A DNA stretch of 64,000 bases from Pseudomonas trivialis (GCF_001439805.1 NZ_JYLK01000012.1:62001-126000), one strand, 5' to 3'. Shown: positions 8,739 to 17,360, numbered from the stretch's first letter. Program-made: numbers and translations. The notes: generated by a model not told the origin, from the letters alone.

Positions 8739-9224
8739 ATGAACCGGGTGCAAACATTTAGCTTTGGCCTGATGGACCTGCACGGCATTGAAGACAGCGG
8801 CCAGCCATAATTCGTGGCTATCGACGTTTACAAGCGGTTCGGGCTCACGGCAACACGGCTGCGTCTTGAGCCCGCTGGACCATCACGAAAAGACCTTGAG
8901 AGTGCGAACCTCTGTAGGCCTACCTCGCGGCAGGGAACGCTTATTAATCAGCGAGTCCGGTCTTTACATACTCTTCATGCACAGCGACAAACCCGACGCT
9001 AAAGCCTTCCAGGAGTGGGTAATACGGGTTGTCCTCACATCCATCCGCAAGGACGGCGCATACGTCCAAGGCGAAGAAAAGGTGGTGACCGGCGAGTTGT
9101 CCGAAGACGAACTGCTTGTGCGGGCAATGAGCATATTACCCAGAGGGTCGACCAACTGACCCAAGAACGCGACGTCCGCGCCCCGAAAGAGAACGGGGCA
9201 GTTACCTACCCCGTGAATGCTTAG
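8739..9224 (+). pseudogene. Decayed phage Bro-N family antirepressor
   Basis: Three reading frames together spell one Bro-N antirepressor. From the ATG at 8739 the frame reads MNRVQTFSFGLMDLHG...EDSGQP, then a TAA (8808-8810) where the family has tryptophan, then FVAIDVYKRFGL. After a frameshift near 8850-8870 it continues SPLDHHEKTL ... LLISESGLYILFMHSDKP ... EWVIRVVLTSIRKDGAYV ... ELSEDELLVRAMSIL, and after a second shift near 9135 it continues TQRVDQLTQERD. The ISESGLY and LTSIRK blocks are the core Bro-N signature. In temperate phages these proteins counter the repressor. One nonsense codon plus two frameshifts make it non-functional, and it shows that the island descends from a phage or satellite. 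Confidence 0.8.
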
Positions 9225-9449
9225 AAATCGAACATCAACTGCGTCCAAGGCGGACTGCGGTAATGCTCACACACGCTTTCACGTTGCCCATAACGAGTAC
9301 GGCAGTATGAGCTGACTTGGACAGTCCGAAGATGCTGCGGTGTGCGACGTCGAATACGTCGGCGTTTCGTATCGTTCATACCTTCTCTCCATGGTGAAAC
9401 ACCATGGGATAGAGAGCAGGAGATGTGTGCCAGCTATCCGCTAAAAGTC

Positions 9450-9476
9450 ATACGGTATTGTATTAGCATACCGTAT
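9450..9476. repeat. Perfect 9-bp inverted repeat in the island
   Basis: ATACGGTAT at 9450-9458 is mirrored by ATACCGTAT at 9468-9476 with a nine-base spacer. The AT-rich arms and centre-to-centre spacing of 18 bases would suit a dimeric repressor or an integrase arm site. No neighbouring intact regulator gene supports either choice. Confidence 0.45.
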
Positions 9477-9570
9477 AGCCCACACTTCCCCCACAGCCCT
9501 TGCCTATGGCACTGGTTGAGTCGCTGAAGGGCTAACTCTGCCAAGTCCTACCCCTTCAACAACGCTGATA

Positions 9571-9599
9571 CCCTGTCCCCTCACAGGACGGGGTTTTTT
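9571..9599 (+). terminator. Rho-independent terminator inside the island
   Basis: CCCTGTCC (9571-9578) pairs with GGACGGGG (9586-9593, one G-U pair) around a seven-base loop and is followed by six T. It would stop rightward transcripts. No intact rightward gene now precedes it, so it probably served a lost phage transcript. Confidence 0.8.
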
Positions 9600-10396
9600 G
9601 TGCCTGGCAATAAGCCAAACAGCAAAAATCCTTCTACTTTTAGATCGTAATTTGTCACTCTAATGTTGGGGACTGGCGCCGCGAATACGGCTGTCAGTGC
9701 ATGTTGCGCATGGTAACAGCAAACATCAACCAAAGTGCAGCCAGCCCGGCGCATCCGAGGAACACAACGGACAACCCGCCATGAAACAACGTCCGAGTGA
9801 CCTACTAATTCGACGGCACCGCAATAAATCCGAGTCTGTTATGGCTACTCAACTTCGGGAAAAAACGCTGATCTCCCTTCGCCTTTACCTTGGTCACATC
9901 ATTTTCTGATACCGCTTCAGTTAAAAGGGGTGCAAGGTAATGCCGAAGTGTAAGGACATATTGCGTTGTACCTGAGGCCTGTTTAGAGCCTCGGGATGGG
10001 AATTCCAAGATATCGCTCTCAAGTGGTCACCGCCTTCCCTGCTACCATCGAACAACACGTAGTTTCCGGGGTTACACATGCACTACATCGACCACGCTGA
10101 GCTGGAGGACAATTTCGAGTAGGCCGGCTTAGCGGACAATGCTCGGCAGGCTTTCCAGCTATAGGCAAGCAAGGCTGCCTCTTCGAACTTGCGGCTGCTT
10201 TGCCGAGACAATTAGCCAAGGGCAGCTATCACGGTCTTTCCGGCTGGAGGATGACTACGAGATTGGATGTCTAGGGGCTGGAGTTTCCGGGGTTTCATTA
10301 CGCTCACCCTTGAGGGCATCCTAAAGCGCTTTACCCACGACCATCCAGCAGATTGCGAATTTGTCATGAGCAGACCGAGGAGGCGGTAGGATGAAT
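9600..10396. other. Island stretch without a recognisable gene
   Basis: About 800 bases with no credible complete gene on either strand. Short open frames exist (for instance + 9697-9909 and - 9805-10008), but they lack family motifs and convincing ribosome sites. A rightward frame from the ATG at 10078 is broken by stops within a few codons each time. The base composition is visibly less GC-rich than the flanking chromosome. It reads as decayed mobile DNA. Confidence 0.6.
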
Positions 10397-12358
10397 TCAG
10401 TAGCCATGTGACTCGCGGAATCCCTGATAATTGTGATACTCAATCCATTCCACCACATCGAAGGGAACGTAAAGCTGCTGCTTTGCGCGAGAGATTGCGA
10501 TGTACACAGCACAGATCCTCTTATCGAACTCATAGGCGTCCTTGAACTTCACGTTGGTGAGCAACTCAGGCGTCAGCAGGACCCAGTTGAACTCCATCCC
10601 CCCCGCATCTTCTGCCATCATCAACATGCAGCGCTTACCAGAGCGGCCGACCATTCTGTTCAATCGGGGCAAATCAGCAACCTTAAAGCCTTTTTCCAGT
10701 TCGGCCTCCACCCATAGAAAAGACTCATCGAACAGGTTAGCGTCCCGCACCTGCTGCCAATCGGGCATGTCGCTGAAGTACGGGTGCGGCCCCACTTCAC
10801 TGTGTTCAGGATTGTAGAAATCCGGTTTGAACAATGCGATAGCGGTGCTCATGAAATGCCCCAGATCGTCCTGTGCCTTTTTGTCCAGCAAACTGAACGC
10901 GCAGTTGGAGTCGTGCAGGTGAATGGCCCACCTTGCCGTGTCCCAAGGGGAGGCAGTCAGCACCACACAACCTTCAGGCGGCACGAAGCCCTCCGGATAC
11001 ATTTCGATACCAACATCAGCATTACGAGCGCCTTCGAAGGGGATCTTACTCTTCTGAGAATGCAGGGATATCAAAGGATTGAGCAGTCGCTCCACATTGC
11101 GTCCTGAGCGCACAGAGTAGCTGACATTACTTTGCCTCACCTCACGCTTTCTTTGAACCGGTGCTCCACCTGCTTGTTGATACTCATCCCCCAAGGTTAT
11201 CAACACCTGACGCCCCCGCTCGATAATCTGCAAAAGCGACTCGGGAACATCTTGACTCTCGTCAATGAGTACATGCGTGTAACGAGCAGGCACCATGCAG
11301 CCCGCGAGGCTCGCCCGCTTTATCATTAGTAATGCCTCGAACCCAGTCTGACTGGCCCAACCTGGGTTTGCCTCAAGGTAACTCCACAACCGGCTCGAAT
11401 ACTCTAGAAGCACCGTTGCATCTAGATTGGACAAGGGTTGCTTGAAATGAGGCAGATGCTTGGCCGAAAGACTATGTCCCCTAGAGCGGCAAAAGCTCTT
11501 GATAACCTTGAGGCAAACATCAACGGTCGCTTGCGCATCGTGGCTATGAAAACCGAGAATATTCAGCTCCTCCGCTAGCGTCTGCTTGCCTGGGATCCTG
11601 GCGGGCGTAATTGCAGGTTGAGTCATTCGGCCATGCAGTAACCTTTGTGCGAAGTGCACGAACGTCCAACCTGCCTTCCTATCACACGACCCTCCCATGC
11701 GCTCACGAAGAGCCTCCAGTTTTCCGGGTGTGTGCGCCAGTAATAATGTTTTATCCGGCCGCAGATACTCCATTAAGGCACCAAGCATGTGGCTCTTGCC
11801 TATTCCCGCGTAACCTTGAACATGCAAGTCCTCATCCAAATTTGCGCGAAAAATCCTGACCAACTTGTCTTGCGCAGCGCTCAGCCAACGCTCACGGTGT
11901 ATGGGTGTAACCACCTGCTCGCTGAATGGGTCGTTGCGTCTACGATGGCGAACCTTGTACGCGACATCCCACTTACCATCTGGCAGAAGGTAATCCTCCG
12001 CCGATACTTCATCTGCTAGAAGAAAGCGCAAATTCAAGCCTTTGACGGCGTTCAGACCGAAGTACAACTTCCGTGGGTCGAACAACCGCTGCGCTTCTGA
12101 TAACAACCCTGAAGCCGCTGAATGTCGGGAGTCGACCGCCCATGCAATGAGTTTGGACAACACTGTCTCAGCCGCACCAGAATTGAGGTCTTTTTCTTCT
12201 GCCTGGGCCAGATTCTGGATGACCAACATCGCCGCCAACTCCGGATCAGCCATGGCGTTAAGTGCACTTACACCCTCGATAGCCAACAAGCCAGCACAGG
12301 TTTCCTCCGTGATGGGCAAGAATAAAGGACCAGATAAATCAAAATGTTCCGGGAGCAT
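10397..12358 (-). CDS. UvrD-like superfamily 1A helicase, island cargo
   Basis: An intact 653-residue protein with all SF1A helicase motifs in order: Q motif glutamine in SAAQDKL (Q163), Walker A GYAGIGKS (182-189), motif Ia LLLAHTPGKL (206-213 region), a TFVHFAQRLL box (232-241), Walker B IDESQD (365-370), motif III LGDEYQQ (389-395), motif IV-like SYSVRSGRNV (413-422), motif V-like GMEFNWVLL (587-595) and motif VI YIAISRAKQQLY (619-630). It should be an ATP-driven DNA translocase. The first ~150 residues are a helical region I cannot assign, and no nuclease motif is visible. The ATG at 12358 has TGAGG upstream. It follows a small acidic-protein gene by 40 bases on the same strand, so the two form an operon. 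Its intactness among decayed phage genes suggests useful cargo; anti-phage defence is the most likely role, by inference. Confidence 0.9.
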   Translation of the reverse strand: MLPEHFDLSGPLFLPITEETCAGLLAIEGVSALNAMADPELAAMLVIQNLAQAEEKDLNSGAAETVLSKLIAWAVDSRHSAASGLLSEAQRLFDPRKLYFGLNAVKGLNLRFLLADEVSAEDYLLPDGKWDVAYKVRHRRRNDPFSEQVVTPIHRERWLSAAQDKLVRIFRANLDEDLHVQGYAGIGKSHMLGALMEYLRPDKTLLLAHTPGKLEALRERMGGSCDRKAGWTFVHFAQRLLHGRMTQPAITPARIPGKQTLAEELNILGFHSHDAQATVDVCLKVIKSFCRSRGHSLSAKHLPHFKQPLSNLDATVLLEYSSRLWSYLEANPGWASQTGFEALLMIKRASLAGCMVPARYTHVLIDESQDVPESLLQIIERGRQVLITLGDEYQQAGGAPVQRKREVRQSNVSYSVRSGRNVERLLNPLISLHSQKSKIPFEGARNADVGIEMYPEGFVPPEGCVVLTASPWDTARWAIHLHDSNCAFSLLDKKAQDDLGHFMSTAIALFKPDFYNPEHSEVGPHPYFSDMPDWQQVRDANLFDESFLWVEAELEKGFKVADLPRLNRMVGRSGKRCMLMMAEDAGGMEFNWVLLTPELLTNVKFKDAYEFDKRICAVYIAISRAKQQLYVPFDVVEWIEYHNYQGFRESHGY

Positions 12359-12398
12359 AAAACCTCATAGACAAGAAAGAACAGGACGCATCACAAGA

Positions 12399-12785
12399 TC
12401 AGCCCCGGTCATAGTCTTCGAGCATATCAGGGTCCTCCTCTTCATCTTCCTCATCGGAATCAAGGGCCCAAGGTGCAAGGCTATCAACTCCTCGCCTGAT
12501 ATTATTTTGAATGGGCAAAGTACTGCGGATGTCTTTGAGCCAGCCCAACTCAACCAACCTAGAGCGCACCAAAGAAATAGGCGCACCGAGGCTGACACTT
12601 AAATCAACGAGTAACTGGTGCGCGATGCAGATGTTGTCATGCTGGTGATCGATATAGATGATCCCATGTCCGCGCCACTTGACATCATGGTGCTTAAGTA
12701 ACGGAACCAAATGGTCCGCTAAGTTTTCGGCCGCCATCCATTGCCATTGCCATTGCTCATCCTTTTCTTCGCTTGCATCGTCCAT
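12399..12785 (-). CDS. Small acidic protein of unknown function, partner of the helicase
   Basis: A 128-residue protein, first gene of the operon with the helicase. It begins with an acidic, tryptophan-rich head (MDDASEEKDEQWQWQW), has a middle domain (about residues 17-95) with WRGHGIIYIDHQHDNICIAHQLL and a helical SLVRSRLVELGWL segment, and ends in a very acidic tail (SDEEDEEEDPDMLEDYDRG). I do not recognise a family. Acidic tails of this kind often mimic DNA or bind basic partners, so it may regulate or recruit the helicase. The ATG at 12785 has GAGAGG 8 bases upstream. The same frame stays open about 105 bases further upstream but without an ATG, GTG or TTG. Confidence 0.78.
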   Translation of the reverse strand: MDDASEEKDEQWQWQWMAAENLADHLVPLLKHHDVKWRGHGIIYIDHQHDNICIAHQLLVDLSVSLGAPISLVRSRLVELGWLKDIRSTLPIQNNIRRGVDSLAPWALDSDEEDEEEDPDMLEDYDRG

Positions 12786-13129
12786 TACGAGGCCCTCTCT
12801 TGAAATCGAGCTGGAATCAATAGTTTTCCAGTGCGCCCGACAACCTACGAAGTCGATCTTACGCTCGCCATCAATACAGCCATATCACATCAACCTGTCG
12901 TCGAAACCCGCTAGCTGTCATTTCGAACAGCCTTTGCTCTTACACTCAACACTATACGCCAAGCTCATGGTCATCCTGTTCGACGAGATGTTCAACCGAA
13001 GCTATGCTTCAAGGTCGTCGTTTTAGACGCGAGTCGATGACAACAAGAGCATCTGACATGACACATAATTACATTTGAGCATTATCAACCAAAGCCTATA
13101 CGGCAGCTGCGGGCGTTTCTCCTGAATCT
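12786..13129. other. Spacer upstream of the helicase operon
   Basis: No gene is supported on either strand here. It should hold the promoter of the acidic-protein/helicase operon, but I could not settle on a convincing -35/-10 pair. The rightward frame 12658-13026 is antisense to the acidic-protein gene and has no family features. Confidence 0.5.
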
Positions 13130-13264
13130 TCAGGATAATGGCGACGCGAAGAAATTGCTGCTGACGCAGCCACGACGCCCAAGTTGCTTACCTCCAGACT
13201 CCCATGGACCTCGCAGAAGCGCCATAGCGAATCTACTCCTTTCAAACGATGGCCTGAACAGACC

Positions 13265-13438
13265 TTAGACTTGGGCAGGAATGTCTCTCCCACTAATCAA
13301 CGCCTCCCGCTTGCAACGTTTGCAGGGAGCGACGAATTCTCTTTGGGAGAACAACGGGCGAATGACATCCGGCACCGCGATTCGGAAGTAGTAGACAGAG
13401 GGGTAATACAGCAAAAGGTAGGACAGGACGGTCGACAC
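13265..13438 (-). pseudogene. N-terminal remnant of a tyrosine-recombinase integrase
   Basis: A 57-codon frame from a GTG at 13438 (GAGGAG ten bases upstream) reads MSTVLSYLLL ... VYYFRIAVPDVIRPLF then SQREF ... KREALISGRDIPAQV and stops. YYFRIAVP-D-RPLF followed by a basic RE-A segment is the arm-binding N-terminus common to phage integrases of this type. After the TAA (13265-13267) the same frame goes on with LFRPSFERSRFAM, which still resembles the next helix, until 13130; the core-binding and catalytic domains (R...HxxR...Y) are missing. The start lies 65 bases from the right att repeat, the normal place for an integrase gene. The loss means the island cannot excise by itself. Confidence 0.7.
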
Positions 13439-13502
13439 GGATGTATCACTCCTCGTACCACGTCGTAGTAAAGGGTGAAAAACCGTTAAAAATCAATCAA
13501 TT

Positions 13503-13544
13503 GAGCGTTATGGAGGCAACCCCACCAGCCACACCCCGGCACAC
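13503..13544. repeat. attR: 42-bp direct repeat within the intact 4.5S RNA gene
   Basis: Identical to 7859-7900. It covers most of the 3' strand of the SRP RNA stem and its flank, so insertion left the RNA gene complete on this side. The start-to-start distance between the repeats, and thus the element length, is 5,644 bases. Confidence 0.92.
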
Positions 13545-13624
13545 AATGTTCCCGCTGTGGCTGCTGCCTTCCGGCTCTGACCAGGTTCACGGGTAATCGT
13601 TGCGGGGGGACCGATGGGGTCACC
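13515..13624 (-). ncRNA. ffs: 4.5S RNA (signal recognition particle RNA, small bacterial type)
   Basis: The reverse strand contains the conserved SRP core CCTGGTCAGAGCCGGAAGG, followed at once by CAGCAGCC: the Ffh-binding GGAA tetraloop and symmetric/asymmetric internal loops. The flanks pair: GGTGACCCCA at the 5' end with TGGGGTTGCC at the 3' end, and CCCGCAACG / GTGTGCCGGG match the E. coli layout. The RNA binds Ffh and directs membrane-protein ribosomes to FtsY. An outer inverted repeat (13506-13513 with 13623-13630) extends the stem and a T-rich run near 13470-13495 follows, which may act in termination. The ends given are those of the paired stem and could differ by a few bases. The 3' end serves as attachment site of the adjacent island. 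Confidence 0.95.
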
Positions 13625-13656
13625 ATAACGACGCCTGCCTCTCGGCAAGCGGGGCC

Positions 13657-13684
13657 ATTGTACCGATCTCATCGGAAGTTACAA
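13657..13684 (-). promoter_or_regulatory. Probable sigma-70 promoter of ffs
   Basis: On the reverse strand TTGTAA (13679-13684) and TACAAT (13657-13662) are separated by 16 bases. Initiation about 7 bases on would give a short leader containing the hairpin GCTTGCC-GAGA-GGCAGGC before the mature 5' end. Confidence 0.65.
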
Positions 13685-13757
13685 CCGTTGGTGCCGGATT
13701 AAAAATATCCGATGGTTCAAGCACTTGCCAGCGGCTTGCGCTTCTCCATCGTTCTTT

Positions 13758-14924
13758 TCACTTTGCCAGCAGGACCTCGTCAGCCCGGCCGCCCTCTTCC
13801 TGGATGACCAGGTGAATGAAGTGCAGCTTGGCGATCACCGCAGGCGGCAGTACAAAAGGGTAGAAATCCGGCTGCCCCATGCTGCGTGACAGTTCGTTGA
13901 GCATGCCGGCCAGTTCGATCCAGGCGTTGACGAACGACAGGAACGCCGGGCCGCCCGGATGCTCGGGGTCGTACAGGGTGGTGAGGGGGAACGGCTGGTA
14001 ATCCAGGTCCATCTCACGGGCACTCATGCCAAAGCCCAGAGCAGTGTCGACGGCGTCCATCATGTGCAGATAGTGGGCCCAGGTTTCCGCCCAATCTTCC
14101 CACGGGTGCATGGTGGCGTAGGCGCTGACACAGGTCTGCTGCCAGTCGGCACGCGGGCCGTGCTGGTAGTGCTGGTCGAGCGCCTCGGCATAACTGGCGC
14201 GTTCGTCGCCGAACAGGTCGCGATAAGGCTGCAACCAGTGGCTGCTGGCGATCAGACGATCCCAGTAGTAATGGCCGACTTCATGACGAAAATGCCCGAG
14301 CAAGGTGCGGTAGGGCTCGTGCATCTGCACGCGGATCTTCTCGCGATGGGCGTCGTCGGCTTCCTTGATGTCGAGGGTGATCAGGCCGTTGGCATGCCCG
14401 GTGGTGGGCGCATTGCCTTCAAGGTCGACCCCGACGAAGTCGAAGGCCAGGCCCGCCTCTTCATCCACGCTTTTGGGCACCACTTGCAGGCCCAGGCTGA
14501 TCAATTGGGCGACGAGCCGACGCTTGGCCGTCTCGACCTTGCCCCAGCGTTCGTGATTTTCCGCGATCGACAGGTCGGGAATGGTGCGGTTCAGGCTGCA
14601 GGCCACGCACAGTGCGTCGGTGCTGTGGGCCGGGATCAGCCAGTTGCACGCCGCCGGGGTGTCGAGGTTGGCGCAACGGCGAAAGGTACCGGCGTCGAGG
14701 TTGTCATCCATTTGCCAGGTATCGACCACCGGGCCCGGTTGCAGCGACGACAGACGGCTCTGCTGCGGGTGGTAGCCCAGCAGGGCCGAGCAGGCCAGGC
14801 ACTGGCTGTTGCGAAAGAACAGCGACTGGCCGCAACGGCATTGCCAGACCTTGCTGTTACGCGAGGATCCGGCCATGAACGGGGCGGCGATGCGCGAACT
14901 GAGTTGCTCGAAGTAGCGGAACAT
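13758..14924 (-). CDS. Putative zinc-binding metallopeptidase (DUF2248 type)
   Basis: A 388-residue protein starting with a zinc-ribbon-like segment (CRCGQSLFFRNSQCLAC, residues 29-45) and further CxxC pairs near 106-109. The main domain carries HEVGHYYWDRL with HExxH at 214-218 and the downstream WEDWAETWAHYLH helix that probably gives the third metal ligand. This matches the putative zinc-binding metallopeptidase family widespread in proteobacteria. No signal peptide is seen, so it is cytoplasmic; its substrate is unknown. It is downstream of ligA on the same strand (66 bases) and upstream of ffs, which has its own promoter. Confidence 0.9.
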   Translation of the reverse strand: MFRYFEQLSSRIAAPFMAGSSRNSKVWQCRCGQSLFFRNSQCLACSALLGYHPQQSRLSSLQPGPVVDTWQMDDNLDAGTFRRCANLDTPAACNWLIPAHSTDALCVACSLNRTIPDLSIAENHERWGKVETAKRRLVAQLISLGLQVVPKSVDEEAGLAFDFVGVDLEGNAPTTGHANGLITLDIKEADDAHREKIRVQMHEPYRTLLGHFRHEVGHYYWDRLIASSHWLQPYRDLFGDERASYAEALDQHYQHGPRADWQQTCVSAYATMHPWEDWAETWAHYLHMMDAVDTALGFGMSAREMDLDYQPFPLTTLYDPEHPGGPAFLSFVNAWIELAGMLNELSRSMGQPDFYPFVLPPAVIAKLHFIHLVIQEEGGRADEVLLAK

Positions 14925-14990
14925 GACGATCTCTCACGGGAAGACAGAGACTAGATCACCTTGTGCGCGGGATCGTTCCCGCGCGCAGCG

Positions 14991-17345
14991 TCAGGCCTTG
15001 CCGTGCTTGCTCAGGAAATCCACAAAGGCGGCCTCATCCAGCACGTTGAGCCCCAGCTCGCTGGCCTTGGCCAACTTGGATCCCGCCCCTGGCCCCGCCA
15101 CCACGCAGTGGGTTTTCGCCGACACGGAACCGGCCACCTTGGCGCCCAGGCTTTCGAGCTTTTCCTTGGCCACGTCACGGCTCATCAACTCCAGGGAGCC
15201 AGTGAGGACCCAGGTGTGCCCGGCTTCCGGCAGGCCTTCGACGACCTTTTTCTCACTCTCCCAGTGCATGCCGAAGGCCTTGAGCTGCTGCTCGATGGCC
15301 AACGCGTGACTGGCGTTTGCCGGGTTATCGAAGTACTCGCGCACCGCCTTGGCCTGCTTCTCGGGCAGTGCCTGGCGCATGTCGAGCCAGTCGGCCTTGA
15401 TTACGCCTTCGAGGCTACCGAACTTGTCGGCGAGCTTCTGCGCCGCGCCCGGGCCGACGGACGGCACGTGCAGTTTGTCGAGCAAGCCGCCGAGGGTGGT
15501 GCTGGCGGCGAACTCGGCGCTCAGGTCGCCCTGATCCTGCAACTGCAGGCCGCATTCGTCCGGCGACAGCAGCGCGCCGATCACCTGCCGGTTATGGGCG
15601 TCCTCGAAAAAGCTGTGGATCTCATGCGCCACTTCCAGGCCCACGTCCGGCAAGTACGTCAGCACCTGCGGCAAGGCCTGTTGCACCCGCTCCAGCGAGG
15701 CCAGGGAGCGTGCCAACACCTTGGCGGTCTCCTCGCCCACATCGGGAATGCCCAGGGCGTAGATAAAGCGCGCCAGGGTTGGTGTTTTGCTGTTTTCAAT
15801 CGCGGTGATCAGCTTCTTGCTGGAAATATCGGCGAAGCCTTCCAGGTCGATGATCTGCTCGTACGTGAGCTTATAGAGGTCGGCCGGCGAACCGATGAGT
15901 TTTTCATCCACCAGTTGCTCGATGGTCTTGTCGCCCAGGCCGTCGATGTCCATGGCCCGACGCGAGACGAAATGGATAATCGCCTGCTTGAGCTGCGCAC
16001 CACAGGCCAGGCGGCCGACGCAACGGTACACCGCGCCCTCGCTGACGGTTTCCTTGCCCTTGCTGCGTTTGACCAGTTGCGTGCGTTCCACATGGGAACC
16101 GCACACCGGGCAGCGCTCAGGGATCGGCACCGCGCGGGCATTGTCCGGGCGACGCTCGAGCACCACCGAGACCACCTGCGGGATCACATCCCCGGCGCGG
16201 CGGATGATCACGGTATCGCCGATCATCACGCCCAGGCGCGCGACTTCGTCCATATTGTGCAGAGTAGCGTTGGAGACAGTGACACCCGCGACCTTGACCG
16301 GCCTGAGGCGCGCCACCGGGGTGACGGCGCCGGTACGGCCGACCTGGAACTCCACATCGAGCAGCTCGGTGAGCTCTTCCATGGCCGGGAATTTATGGGC
16401 AATGGCCCAGCGCGGTTCGCGGGCACGAAACCCCAGTTCGCGCTGAGAGGCAATGCGGTTGACCTTGAACACCACGCCGTCGATTTCATAGGGCAGGCTG
16501 TTACGCCGCTCGCCGATATCGCGGTAGTAGTCGAGGCAATCCTGAATGCCCTTGGCCAGTTTCAATTCGTGACTGATGGGCAGGCCCCACTGCTGCAACT
16601 GCTGCAGGTTGCCAATATGGCTGTCGCTGATGTCCGCCGTCACCTGGCCAATGCCATAGCAGCAGAATTCCAGCGGGCGACTGGCGGTGATCTTCGAGTC
16701 CAACTGGCGCAGGCTGCCGGCAGCCGCGTTGCGCGGATTGGCGAAGGTCTTGCCGCCGATTTCCAGCTGCGACGCGTTGAGTCGCTCGAAACCGGCCTTG
16801 GACATGAACACTTCGCCGCGCACTTCCAGCGTCGCCGGCCAGCCGCTGCCATGCAGTTTGAGCGGGATATTGCGCACGGTGCGCACGTTGACGCTGATGT
16901 CTTCGCCGGTGGTGCCGTCGCCACGGGTGGCACCACGCACCAGCTCGCCGTCCTGATACAGCAGGCTGACCGCCAGACCATCGAGCTTGGGTTCGCAACT
17001 GTACTCGACTGCGCCAAACAGATCGCCGGCCGGCAGGTCCAGGCCCTCGGTCACGCGCCGGTCGAATTCCAGCATGCTGCTCTCATCGAACGCGTTGCCC
17101 AGGCTGAGCATGGGAATCTCGTGGCGCACCTGGGTAAACGCCGACAGCGCCGCACTGCCCACCCGCTGCGTCGGCGAATCGCGCGTCACCAGCTCGGGAT
17201 GCTCGGCCTCAAGGGCCTTGAGCTCGTGGAACAACCGGTCGTACTCGGCGTCCGGAATGCTCGGCTCGTCGAGCACGTGGTAGCGGTAGTTGTGCTGATC
17301 CAGTTCAGCGCGCAGTTCGAGAATGCGGGTGTGGGCGGCGGTCAT
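14991..17345 (-). CDS. ligA: NAD-dependent DNA ligase LigA
   Basis: A 784-residue ligase that seals nicks during replication and repair using NAD+. The adenylation lysine is K120 in EPKLDGLAVS; the N-terminal Ia domain has HNYRYHVLDEPSIPDAEYD. After the OB domain come the four-cysteine zinc finger (around CPVCGSHVE and CVGRLACGAQLK), the helix-hairpin-helix domain and a C-terminal BRCT domain (GHTWVLTGSLELMSRD). The length is somewhat above the E. coli enzyme, as is usual in Pseudomonas. The ATG at 17345 (MTAAHTRI) is chosen over an upstream in-frame start because it begins the family domain. It follows zipA, with a terminator-like hairpin directly before it. Confidence 0.97.
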   Translation of the reverse strand: MTAAHTRILELRAELDQHNYRYHVLDEPSIPDAEYDRLFHELKALEAEHPELVTRDSPTQRVGSAALSAFTQVRHEIPMLSLGNAFDESSMLEFDRRVTEGLDLPAGDLFGAVEYSCEPKLDGLAVSLLYQDGELVRGATRGDGTTGEDISVNVRTVRNIPLKLHGSGWPATLEVRGEVFMSKAGFERLNASQLEIGGKTFANPRNAAAGSLRQLDSKITASRPLEFCCYGIGQVTADISDSHIGNLQQLQQWGLPISHELKLAKGIQDCLDYYRDIGERRNSLPYEIDGVVFKVNRIASQRELGFRAREPRWAIAHKFPAMEELTELLDVEFQVGRTGAVTPVARLRPVKVAGVTVSNATLHNMDEVARLGVMIGDTVIIRRAGDVIPQVVSVVLERRPDNARAVPIPERCPVCGSHVERTQLVKRSKGKETVSEGAVYRCVGRLACGAQLKQAIIHFVSRRAMDIDGLGDKTIEQLVDEKLIGSPADLYKLTYEQIIDLEGFADISSKKLITAIENSKTPTLARFIYALGIPDVGEETAKVLARSLASLERVQQALPQVLTYLPDVGLEVAHEIHSFFEDAHNRQVIGALLSPDECGLQLQDQGDLSAEFAASTTLGGLLDKLHVPSVGPGAAQKLADKFGSLEGVIKADWLDMRQALPEKQAKAVREYFDNPANASHALAIEQQLKAFGMHWESEKKVVEGLPEAGHTWVLTGSLELMSRDVAKEKLESLGAKVAGSVSAKTHCVVAGPGAGSKLAKASELGLNVLDEAAFVDFLSKHGKA

Positions 17346-17360
17346 GGGTGTTCTCTCATA

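Noticed and set aside
9342..9527. A 61-codon rightward frame in the island
   Set aside because: No motif or ribosome site, and it runs across the 9-bp inverted repeat; probably chance.
10078..10300. A rightward frame starting MHYIDHAELEDNF that might be a decayed HNH-type nuclease
   Set aside because: It has several stops, no intact HNH or CxxC pair, and the resemblance needs an assumed frameshift; too weak to call.
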